DNA from: Azorinus chamasolen
Lineage: Eukaryota > Mollusca > Bivalvia > Cardiida > Solecurtidae
Direction of reading: 5' to 3'
Assembly (NCBI GenBank): GCA_963576725.1
Contig: OY755242.1
Location: 6,180,240-6,244,239 of the forward strand
DNA: 64,000 nt
Positions 53,877 to 62,415 of this stretch are shown in pieces. Within the stretch, counting starts at the first letter, position 1, and every line of letters begins with the position of its first letter. The translations under genes were made by a program, and so were the position numbers. Under the pieces are notes generated by a model. The model had not been told where the DNA came from and searched no databases. It saw only the letters and a program-made list of their open reading frames with translations.

Positions 53877-54889
53877 CCTCGGCCTGTCATCGCGCAAGCA
53901 AAGAGGGAAGCGTAGCTACCAACTGTAAAAGGGTCGATAACCAAACATGCAGTGTGTTGCAATATAATAGGATCATAACCTTTCTTTTTAAATGTTTTAA
54001 TGCGTTTTATAAACAAATCATGAAAATGGATATGACCCCGAATTTTCCTAAGTTTGTAGATAACATCCCCATAAAATTCTGGTTGAGAAATGCCTTGTCG
54101 CAGTAACGTCCGTAGATTGCAATTATATTTACTAATGAGAGGTAAATTTCGATAATAAAATTTAGAAAAGGTTTTCCGAAGTTTGTGATATCTGTAACCT
54201 TGCTTAAGAACGTCTGTTAAAATCTTCAAGCAAAGAACAGGCTCGGGCAAACCTAATAAGTTGAGAAATATAAACACCATAAGATGTAGAACGTGGCACA
54301 TCCCCATCTAGAAAAGGATAATTAACAATTTTAAAATTAAAATCTTCTTTTATCGTATACTTTGGACGAAACTTTATCATTCGTAATTGAAAGATTCAAA
54401 TCTAAAAATGAAGCATTAATGTCAGATTGATTAGCTTTGTTTAAAGACAGTTATTTTGGGTAGATTGAAGAAACCATAGTATCAAAATAAGGATTATCTA
54501 AATTCAAAATATCGTCTAAATACCTTGAAGTTTTATTAAAAGCATTAACAATATCGGTCTGTATATCAGGTTTTAAGCTAAGCATAAAATCCCTCTCGTA
54601 GCAATACAAAAACAAATCTGCAACAAGAGGGGCACAATTTGTACCCATGGGTATACCAACAACTTGACGATATATGGTATCTCCATAACGCACAAATATA
54701 TTATCTAAAAGAAAGGTAAGAGATCTACAAACATCAAGGCAAGTCCACATTGTGTAATGTTCAACTTCTGAATTCGAAAAGAATGAACGTTGAACATTAC
54801 AAGCAATGAACATTTTGTTTTCTCTAGCAAAGGTTTTTTCTATTAATTTAAAAAGTCTATCCTTTATAAGATGGTGAGGTAGAGTAGAT
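53873..54889 (-). pseudogene. Naiad reverse transcriptase, C-terminal part, nearly open
   Basis: Motifs NVQRSFFSNSEVEHYTMW, VVGIPMGTNCAPLVAD and SRYLDDILNLDNPYFDTM (YLDD at about 54514). A TAA ends the frame after IYPK (AACTGTC context; sister copies read ELSLNK). A 3-bp loss in DKRDDFNF and an approximately 30-bp deletion near 54210 (the NLVITDKLL segment) break the rest. The tail KFYYRNLPLISKYNCNLRTL to FACAMTGRG is intact and ends at TAG 53873. Confidence 0.88.
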
Positions 54890-55945
54890 TACTTAGCTTC
54901 ATACAAATGTCCTTTTGGGGTAAGCACTTTGGAAATAGCAAAAACAGGTTTGCACGTTTACAATATGACATTCACGTGTGTCTCTATTTAATGAAATATG
55001 CACAAACTTGCTTTGCACCAGCCTATGTCTTAAGTGTGTCTTTTAACATTAGTATTCAAAACCTAAAAACACCCAAATTATTTATCGACACTGTTTGGCA
55101 GTGAAAGAGTTGATCCATATTTTTTGTAAACATCTGATCAAATTCTAATCTGTTTACGACGACGAAGTCAAGTTCTGAGTCTTAATGACAGGTGGTATCT
55201 TAATGCAGGACGAGAGATATGCAGAAACTCCTATATGAATTTCCCGAATTTCTTTCGTCGATGAGAGGTTTTATTTTGATTATTGTTTATAAAACTCTGG
55301 CGGATGAAACATTTACTTATATTACTCATTAGATGTTTCTAATGTTTAGACTATCCCTATCCTACATACCGGGTGTACTTCAGTGCACACTTACCCGGCC
55401 ATTTAACATTTGTGTTGTGAGCGGATGGGTGATTATGTATGCAAACTTTTGGATCCAAATCAGACACAGAGTAGCTCGGAGTAAAAGTGTTTGATACCAT
55501 GACCGTGTTGCTAAAATGAAATACAATATAAAGCAATTGTGACAACTGAAATCAATGTCATACCCCCTACATGGGTTTGCACAGAAGGCTTAAAGTTACA
55601 ACATGCCTCTCTTGCAAACGTCTATGTGAAAATGTTCTGCATAAAGTCTCAAAAAAGCATCTCCATGTTTTGTATCCCCATGCACATGTACCCCCAAGCC
55701 GCTTAAATCTGGTGAATATCGAAATCTGGATCTGCTATGTTAGCAAACATGTAAAACTGCGTATCTTAACGGTCATTAGGTAACGGGAAGTTTAATTGCG
55801 AGGCTTCAAGACAAGTGGAAGATAAATGTAAGGCGACACAAAGTATGTAGAACTCTCTCGTGGGAGGTTTTATCAGAACGTACGTTCCACATGAACCATT
55901 ACTTTACATTAAACAACACTACATTTATTGATCAAATTACGGCTT
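54890..55945. other. MITE fragments, no gene
   Basis: Hairpin traces of the pogo-like family at 55185-55260 (GGTGGTATCTTAATGCAGG) and 55795-55935, and of family S at 55435-55500 (TTTTGGATCCAAATCAGAC). No coding signal. Confidence 0.4.
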
Positions 55946-55949
55946 TTTT

Positions 55950-56309
55950 CATGTAAATGCCCTTTACGCCTTTTCAAGCAGAGTACACCTAGAACAGATG
56001 ACTCCTATATGAGTCGTCTGATCAGGGTCTGTCCTGTTTGCTTATGAACTTATGAGCTTAATGTTTAATGTTTTTCGTCTTGATATGCGTACTGTTATGT
56101 TTGCCTTGTGGCTATACCGTTTCTTGTTTGATGGTGTTTGGTTCGGTGTCATTTCGTGTGTGGCTCTCCCTGTTTGACTATTTTTCCATATTATAACAGT
56201 TTCTACTAATGCCAACATATTGTCATCATTTGTCATTATAACAACTAGGCTAATAACTATTCACGATGCCATTATTTCGTAAATACATATTCAACATTGA
56301 ACGGGTTAA
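55950..56309. mobile_element. Family T MITE split by a PLE-type fragment
   Basis: Hairpin AAGCAGAGTACACC, GACTCCTATATGAGTCGTC, GGTCTGTCCTGTTTGC; the right part CAGTTTCTACTAATGCCAAC resumes at 56198 and ends ACGGGTTAA at 56309. Confidence 0.6.
56060..56196 (+). mobile_element. Naiad/PLE-type 3' end fragment inside the MITE
   Basis: TTTCTTGTTTGATGGTGTTTGG, TTTCGTGTGTGGCTCTCCCTG and TTTGACTATTTTTCCAT resemble both the family 1 terminus and the 52960-53090 sequence. Confidence 0.5.
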
Positions 56310-56569
56310 CTCTTTCGCTGCAAAATCTGTCGTCTGCTTTGTCGTCTGCTACCATTTTATTTCTTTTAATTTTCTTCATTTTTTTCAAAAACATAGTAAC
56401 AGCAACAAGTAGTTTTCATCCTGATGAAACGCCGAGTTGTAATAACAGTTGCGATGTGTGAATTAGTCAGTAATTGTTACCTTTAATGGCCTTTCCTGCT
56501 TTCATTAAGAGTTGGATTCTGACCATATAATTGTTTTTTGACAATAAGGTTATTAAAACCAGTTATTAA

Positions 56570-57253
56570 ACTTGTCGATATTTGGATGATATTTTTAACT
56601 TAGATAACCCTTTCTTTGATGCTCTGATTCCTACAATTTATCCTAAAGAACTCAAATTGAATAAAGCTAACCCGTCCGACAATTATGCAGCGTTTCTTGA
56701 CCTAGACCTTAAAATTAATAATGGAATGATTTCTTCTAAAATATATGACAAAAGAGATGATTTTGATTTTAATATTGTAAATTTTCCTCATCTTGACGGG
56801 GATGTTCCCCGTGCTCCATCTTACGGGGTTTATATATCTCAACTTATGCGTTTTGCTAGAGCTTGTTCATCTATTGACGATTTTAACAGTCGAAATCTCA
56901 TTTTAACTGATAAACTGCTTAAACAAGGATATAGATACCATAAACTAAGAAAAACTTTCTCTAAATTTTACTATCGAAATCTCTCGCTTATTGGCAAGTA
57001 CAAATGTAATCTCAAGGTACTTTTGCGACACGGTATTTCACATCCGGAATTTTATGGTGATGTGATTTACAAACTTCGTAAAATTATTGGACATACCCAT
57101 TTTCTCACTTTGTTCATCAAATATATAAAACAATTCATTAAAAAGGGATATGATCCTGTATTACTACAACATACTGCATGTTTGGTTGTGAACCCTTTTA
57201 CAGTTGGCAATCACGCTGGCCTCTTTGCATGTACGCCGACAAGAAAGGTTTAG
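56570..57253 (+). CDS. Naiad family 2 reverse transcriptase, C-terminal 225 residues, open
   Basis: The frame enters at ...CRYLDDIFNLDNPFFDALIP with the catalytic YLDD, then KELKLNKANPSDNYAAFLDL, KIYDKRDDFDFNIVNFPHLD, GVYISQLMRFARACSSIDDF, KLLKQGYRYHKLRKTFSKFY and a tail ending FACTPTRKV with TAG at 57251-57253. Every segment aligns with family 1 without gaps. There are no in-frame stops, so this truncated copy is young, but it lacks endonuclease, linker and the first half of the RT and cannot act alone. Any Sec codons of this family would lie in the missing part. Confidence 0.88.
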   Translation, partial: TCRYLDDIFNLDNPFFDALIPTIYPKELKLNKANPSDNYAAFLDLDLKINNGMISSKIYDKRDDFDFNIVNFPHLDGDVPRAPSYGVYISQLMRFARACSSIDDFNSRNLILTDKLLKQGYRYHKLRKTFSKFYYRNLSLIGKYKCNLKVLLRHGISHPEFYGDVIYKLRKIIGHTHFLTLFIKYIKQFIKKGYDPVLLQHTACLVVNPFTVGNHAGLFACTPTRKV

Positions 57254-57315
57254 TACTCTATGAAGGCGACCTCTTAAATCCAGAAATGGAAGGAGAACGT
57301 CGGATATCTGTACTA
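57251..57315 (+). promoter_or_regulatory. SECIS element, Naiad family 2
   Basis: Lower stem TAGTAC (57251-57256)/GTACTA (57310-57315); TCTA loop; TGA 57261-57263 opposite GA 57303-57304; upper stem AGGCG/CGTCG with an A-G mismatch beside the quartet; 2x2 loop AC/AA; CTCTT/AGGAG; AAA 57276-57278. Same lengths as family 1, with two compensated pairs (T-A to C-G, A-T to G-C). The stop codon TAG is the first three bases of the lower stem. Confidence 0.8.
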
Positions 57316-57773
57316 TTTCATTTTTGTCGTACCCTTTATTACTTTTCTACAGTTACTCTGTTTGCAGCTCAATCATTGAGTACAATAGCGATAGGTGGAT
57401 ACAGTATTTTCAATAAAATGTTTTTTTGTTATACATGCACTTTACCACTGTATTTGCTGTCGCGGTTGTTGTAGATTAGTCGGAGAGGGGATACGTTTAT
57501 TTACACTGTTTGTCTTTTAGGATGGGGATGGAATAAGGGTGAGGTTGGGCGCCCATAAACCGGTTTAAACCCCCGGTGACTTTTGTCACTGACCGTTCCA
57601 AGGCGGTACTTCCATCTTCCTCCTATTGTATGTTTGTTTTGTCTTTGTGCGTCTCTTGTTGTTTTTTCTACCTATGTACATTTGCTGTTTCCTTGTGTTG
57701 CTGTTCGGGCGAGTGTTTGTTCTGTATGTGGTGTTTCCTGCATGACTCATTTTTGTACTTTTATTTCGCTATA

Positions 57774-58121
57774 TTAGATGGCCATGTTAATCCTACGATT
57801 TGGTTATTATTACGAGGCACCGATTTGGAACTTCTTTTTTCAGGAATATTTCATCAGCGGGCAGAAAGTGTTTGCTCAGGACAGCCATTTCTCAATCGTA
57901 GACTGTCGGATTATGCCCAGGTCAAAGTAGAACTTTCCAAAATACTTGACATTGGGACATGGACAGATGCTTATGAGGTACATGAGTACAGCCAGGCTAG
58001 AGTCAAAACGCTATGAGGTATATGTTGGAAGCTTTATGACGAACAAAACCGTTTATTACAGGCTAGAAATCCAATGGGAGATGTTTATCTAGGACATGCC
58101 ATTTCATATATAGGTGCTTAA
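57774..58121 (+). pseudogene. Unrecognised coding-like stretch
   Basis: Open from about 57774 to TGA at 58014 and again in the same frame to TAA at 58119. Segments such as WLLLRGTDLELLFSGIFHQR, RRLSDYAQVKVELSKILDIG and GICWKLYDEQNRLLQARNPM look protein-like in composition (charged, amphipathic). I do not recognise a family. It may be part of a transposon protein; a DIRS-type RT fragment lies 550 bp downstream. Confidence 0.35.
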
Positions 58122-58124
58122 AAT

Positions 58125-58640
58125 GCAATGGCTTCCATCCGGCTGCCTCTTGTTTAACAGGTTCTATTTTCGGCTGAGACCAGTCTTTCCGTGCTCCACT
58201 TGGCACCTCAGGACAGACAAGCAGGCCAGTTGGAACAATGTCGGGGGAAACGCCTTTAAACATTAAGGCATTATGTGAATATTTAACTCTTTTGGCGACA
58301 AATTCAAAAGTGTCGTCTGCAATAATAATTTCATATTAAATATAATTCTTAACTAAATAATAACGGGGTAGTAGTAAAACATTTGTTTTTAAAAACCTGT
58401 ATGCTTGGGCTAAAGTAATACAGAAAACAGTGAAGTCCCAGTTCAGATGCCGCCTTGAAAATTATGCCAAAAGGCGACATTGGCGCCAAAAGAGTTAAAC
58501 AGTTATTCTCTGTCTTCAAACAAATCGGTTTTGTAGAACGGTTTTGAACATGGATTCTCATTATCACGACCCTATACGATCGCAGACAGCACATGACTAA
58601 GTTTCTGTTATAAACAATACTGACTAAGTTTCTGTTGAAA
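58125..58640. other. No recognisable gene; one TTAA-like repeat
   Basis: 58284-58500 is bounded by ATTTAACTCTTTTGGCGAC and GTTGGCGCCAAAAGAGTTAA, inverted repeats that mark another TTAA MITE. The rest is featureless. Confidence 0.5.
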
Positions 58641-58666
58641 ACAATACTGATGCTAAATATCTAATT

Positions 58667-58900
58667 ATGATTAAAGGTATGACTGGGAAGAATTGCTGGT
58701 CCATTCAAAGCACCCCCATTTGCAAATCTGAAATGTCTCCAATAGAAGAAGTGCCAAAAGATGGTTCTTTTTGGTTGATCAACAATTCGTCTTATCCACA
58801 AGGATCAAGTGTAAACGACTTTATAGATCCCGAAATTAGACAGACGTCTATGTTAATGATGCATTTGGTCGCATTAGCGGGAATCTATTTTTCAATTGCC
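58667..58900 (+). pseudogene. DIRS-like reverse transcriptase fragment
   Basis: The segment MSPIEEVPKDGSFWLINNSS then YPQGSSVNDFIDPE (58730-58845) matches the start of the RT of DIRS-type tyrosine-recombinase retrotransposons (typically SPIGxVPK..G.xRLIxHLSYPxGSSVNDFID). Sequence after DPE no longer resembles the family although the frame stays open to 58981. Only about 50 residues of the protein remain. Confidence 0.65.
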
Positions 58901-59124
58901 TGTACAAAAAAGGATCTGTTTTGCCTAATTTCTTTTGTTGACAGTACGTGTTTGCTATGTACTCTGCGCCACGGGCAATGAGTTTATATTTTATAAACAT
59001 GGTGAGTAATTTGCAAAGGCGGTTTGCCCTTTAACCTGTGTAGACAGTGTAACAAATCAATATTAATTTTGTAGTATGAAAATGTGAACGTAACCGCTCT
59101 TTCTAACATAAAAGTACAAACATG

Positions 59125-59820
59125 GGTTATGATCCTATTATATTGCAACACACTGCATGTTTGGTTATCGACCCTTTTACAGTCGGTAGCTACGCTTCCC
59201 TCTTTGCTTGCGCGATGACAGGCCGAGGGTAGTACTCTATGATGGTATACTCTTAAACTTGGATACAGGAGGAGCTTACCAGACTCATGTATTATTTTTT
59301 CCCTGTCGTGCCCTTAACGGCTTACCTGCAGGTGCTCTGACTTCAGCAAAGTCATTGAGTACATATTTGACGGATTGTCACAGTTATTATGCTATGTTTT
59401 ACATGTTGTCCTGTGTTCACCGTCGTCTATGTTGTGGGTAAGTCCAGCGGGGATACCTTTATTTACAATATTTGTAAAGCTAGGGTGACTTTGAGAGAAG
59501 TGTGAGGTTAGGACGTCCGTAAACCGGTTTAAACCCCCAGTGGTGTTTTTGCTGCTGACCGTGCCAAGGCGGTACTCTCTTTGTCACCCTTCCTTTTGTT
59601 TGCATTGCGTCTTTGTGCTTGTGGTTTGTTCATGTTGTGGAACGTTTGTCCCTGGTTCTTGTGTGTCTTTTGGTGTTTTCTGTGTTCATTTCGTGTGTGT
59701 GTGTGTGCGTGTGCGTTTGGGTGTGTGGTTGTGTGTGTGTGTGTCATGCTGTCTATCGGTGTTTTGGTGGTGGTTGCGTCTTGCATGTGGCTTTGCCTGC
59801 TTGACTTTACTACTTTTCCA
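59125..59820 (+). mobile_element. Naiad family 1, 3' part, nested in family 2
   Basis: From GTTATGATCCTATTATATTGC (RT tail GYDPIILQHTACLVIDPF) through the TAG at 59228-59230, SECIS and the 3' UTR to ACTACTTTTCCA. Very close to the 53282-54889 copy, including the GGAGGAG variant in the SECIS. Frames of 157, 114 and 106 codons on it come from the GT-rich UTR. Confidence 0.9.
59229..59295 (+). promoter_or_regulatory. SECIS element, Naiad family 1
   Basis: Same form as at 53810-53876: quartet TGA/GA, AAA, TGGTA/TACCA, CTC/GAG, lower stem GTAGTAC/GTATTAT. Confidence 0.7.
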
Positions 59821-60009
59821 ATTATGCAGGAAACACCACATACAGAACAAACAGCCGCACAAACAGCAACACAGGAAAACACAGCAAATGTACATAACTA
59901 ACCAAACCATAACGAAACGCACAAAGACAAAACAAACAAACAATAGAGGGAAGATGGAAGTACCGCCTTGGCACCTTATTCCACTATGTGCTACGTCATT
60001 ATTCGATAC

Positions 60010-60170
60010 TTGACTCACATTGGCAAACAACTTAGGTCCAGATTAGACGTCGAGTCACTCGGCGTCTCGTCAAGAGCCAAGCTGTTTCACATTCGGTCAA
60101 TAGTTTCTCAAAAGCTTGATCGAATTGGAAGTAGTCACCTGTTACAAAATGCACACAAACGTTTCAGTTT
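60010..60170. mobile_element. MITE family S
   Basis: GCAAACAACTTAGGTCCAGA, TTAGACGTCGAGTCACTCGG, CGTCTCGTCAAGAGCCAAGC, TCGGTCAATAGTTTCTC. Confidence 0.65.
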
Positions 60171-60980
60171 AGTCACTGGTCATGTGTTGCCATCCTACAC
60201 ACTGTATAACCGATAATCCAATGTTTCTAAATGCAACCAGCTTTTTTATCTATTGATTTGCAGTCAAAGTGGTTCAGTTGCTGACGAAAGCTTTGCTATG
60301 CATTATTGGTGACTGATAAGGAAAACATAACTTTGCCATTTCAATGCAATCATACATTTATGACAACGCATCTGATTTGACTGATATCATTCATATTCAA
60401 CATGGGGTTTGTGTCTGCTTAAACCACTTAAACACGTTAAAACCCCATCGATAGCAAACGTCACAACATCTTGAATGTTGACTATACTACCGGGTCGATC
60501 AAAGAGCATTTGTCAAACGTATCTGATACTAGTAGTTTTATTCACAATCTGGTTTTGAAAACGAAACGTATGTATTATTGTCAGTGAAATGCATATGTAT
60601 TGTATTGAACTGTTTTGTACCTTGTAGTAAATAGTCTAGCAATATTTGCTGAGATGAAAACCCTTTTGCCGCAAACTAACTTTCATCCAAATTCGAATAG
60701 CGTCCTTTAATATTTGGAAACATATTAATCAGGTCTAATTAGACATGTTACGAGTACTTGCCATTTCATCTACCTCCAAACCGCGTGCACAGATCACCAT
60801 GGCTTGAATCTAGAATACTGCGACACTGATCTGGATGGGTTGGGCTTTATGCCACGTAGCCCATAGGTTCCATATACTTTGCACAAATATCAACGCACTT
60901 GCTTTTCGAATTCAGAGGGTTAACAGATTTTTGCACCTACTAAATTTTCAAAATTCAAGTTATAATCAAAGTGTCTACCA
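60171..60980. other. No recognisable gene
   Basis: AT-rich sequence with no domain-bearing frame and no repeat I can name. Confidence 0.35.
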
Positions 60981-60984
60981 AACT

Positions 60985-61090
60985 GCAAACAGAGTGCCGA
61001 GCAGTTTCGATCCTGATGAGACGCCAAGTTACTCGGCGTTTCAACTGGATCCAAACTGTTTGCATATGTATTCACTCATCTGCCCATAGC
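60985..61090. mobile_element. MITE family S hairpin
   Basis: GCAAACAGAGTGCCGAGCAG, TGATGAGACGCCAAGTTAC, TCGGCGTTTCAACTGGATCC, AACTGTTTGCATATG. Confidence 0.55.
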
Positions 61091-61409
61091 AGGCTAAAGG
61101 TTAATATTTATATTTCAATAAGCAAACCCATGTGTCTAAAGGCATTGACACTCAGTCATTTTAATAGCAATGGCATGCATAAGGTAAATTCACATATACC
61201 TTCTGAACTTTCTTTTAAGCTGCCATCTTTGTCCCACATTATTAATATTAACGAGTATAAATAAAAACAGACGCCGAATAAGTCGGCATAACATTAGAAT
61301 CCAAAGCTGCTGGCCATTCTTTCAGAGGTCTTTCATACGAGTGAACGATTCGAAATTAAGCACGTCAAGTCCTCATAGTTTCAGAATATATGAAATATGC
61401 ACATCAGGG

Positions 61410-61575
61410 TCAGGTTAACTATTGTTATCCTTATCCTGCTGCTCGCTACCTGATTTGCATCTGCAAACAATTTGGATACAGATGAGTCGCCTAGTAACTC
61501 GCTGTCTAACTAGGATTAAAGCTGTTTGACACTCAGTAGATAGCTTCTCAAAAGCGTGATCCAATCGGAACGAGT
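61410..61575. mobile_element. MITE family S
   Basis: GGTTAACTATTGTTATCC start, GCAAACAATTTGGATACAGA, TGAGTCGCCTAGTAACTCGC and ACACTCAGTAGATAGCTTCTC. Confidence 0.6.
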
Positions 61576-62290
61576 CAAAACTGCACTAGCTCCAAACTTG
61601 GGTCATGCAGTTTGGATCCTGATAAGACTCCAAGTATCACGGTGCCATGTCTAGATATATGTCGTTTGCAGCGATGGGAACTGTTTGCAGGGGTAGGAGT
61701 GTTTCACGTGCTGTACATATCGATATATGATTCTTTCTGTTGATAAAAACCTAGGTTTTAGTGCAAAGGAAATGTCTTACTCCATTTTAAGTTGAACATC
61801 TTTTTTCGAATTCTGCAATATATTGGTTTGTATTAAAACACATCATCTGTGTCTTAAGAGAATATATATCAATCTATTTTACCGCAAAATGAAATAAGAT
61901 TATAGTCTCTGTTGAAGGTTCTACGTGGAATTGTCTTCAATATAATTTCCAAACTCTCCTCAATGTGCCAAATGTATTGGTCCTGAAGAGATGCCGTGTA
62001 ACTGATTGTGAACATGGTGATGATTCGACTATGACAGCAATGTTGCTGCCTCTTTCGCTATCGAAATCGCCGAAGAACGACCCACAGGGTGTGCTGCAAT
62101 GGACGAAAATATGTTCTCTTTTATAAATAGCACTTGCGTTTTAGAGAAGGCATTCAAGAAAATCCTACCTGACTGAAGCTTAAAGTAGATATTGGGAATG
62201 TATCATCACAGAATGTCAGGTCTCTGAAACACATTGTCTCATTTTAATTCGTGGTGTTTGCTAAGCTAAGTGTGCAGTTATTCTAGCTTT
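61576..62290. other. No recognisable gene
   Basis: No coding or repeat signal beyond isolated MITE words (GTTTGGATCCTGATAAGACTC at 61610). Confidence 0.35.
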
Positions 62291-62294
62291 ACAA

Positions 62295-62415
62295 CTCGAT
62301 TGAATAAAACTATCCCCTCTCGACACATATGCAGCTTTTTTGTGATTTAAACCTTAAAAATGACAATGGAATGATTTCGTCTAAAATATATCACAAAAGA
62401 GATGAATTCGATATA
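62295..62415 (+). pseudogene. Naiad family 2-like reverse transcriptase fragment at a duplication breakpoint
   Basis: With one frameshift it reads LNKTIPS, TYAAFx, DLNLKNDNGMISSKIYHKRD and EFD, the segment after YLDD in the family 2 RT (NYAAFLDLDLKINNGMISSK). It ends exactly where the 1.6-kb duplicate begins. Confidence 0.75.

Larger units (their letters stand above)
53282..54889 (-). mobile_element. Naiad family 1, 5' truncated
   Basis: 3' end GGAAAAGCAGTAAAGTCAAGC at 53281; truncated in the RT at about 54889 (ATGGTGAGGTAGAGTAG). Flank CCTATGCATACTAACGG on the 3' side. The 3' UTR has CA/GT runs at 53360-53410. Confidence 0.92.
56562..57765 (+). mobile_element. Naiad family 2, 5' truncated, best copy
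   Basis: RT end, SECIS and full 3' UTR. The 3' UTR has CGCGGTTGTTGTAGATTAG (57461), TAAACCGGTTTA (57556-57567), ACTGACCGTTCCAAGGCGGT (57588) and ends TCATTTTTGTACTTTT. About 70% similar to family 1 in the RT by eye. Confidence 0.92.
59110..59968 (-). mobile_element. Naiad family 2, 3' UTR on minus strand, split by family 1
   Basis: Terminal AAAAGTACAAACATG at 59110-59124 and the remainder ATGCAGGAAACACCACATAC to AAGTACCGCCTTGGCAC at 59823-59968. The family 1 copy lies between. Confidence 0.7.

Noticed and set aside
59208..59441. A conserved-looking second protein after the RT stop (VLYDGILLN in family 1, VLYEGDLLN in family 2)
   Set aside because: It is in a shifted frame with no start of its own. 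The similarity is explained by the conserved SECIS nucleotides underneath.
59540..60030. Open frames of 106-157 codons over Naiad 3' ends (also at 16937, 26942, 33713, 39758, 53197)
   Set aside because: They follow the GT/CA-rich 3' UTR, occur in several frames and both strands at once, and are not conserved as protein between copies beyond nucleotide similarity.
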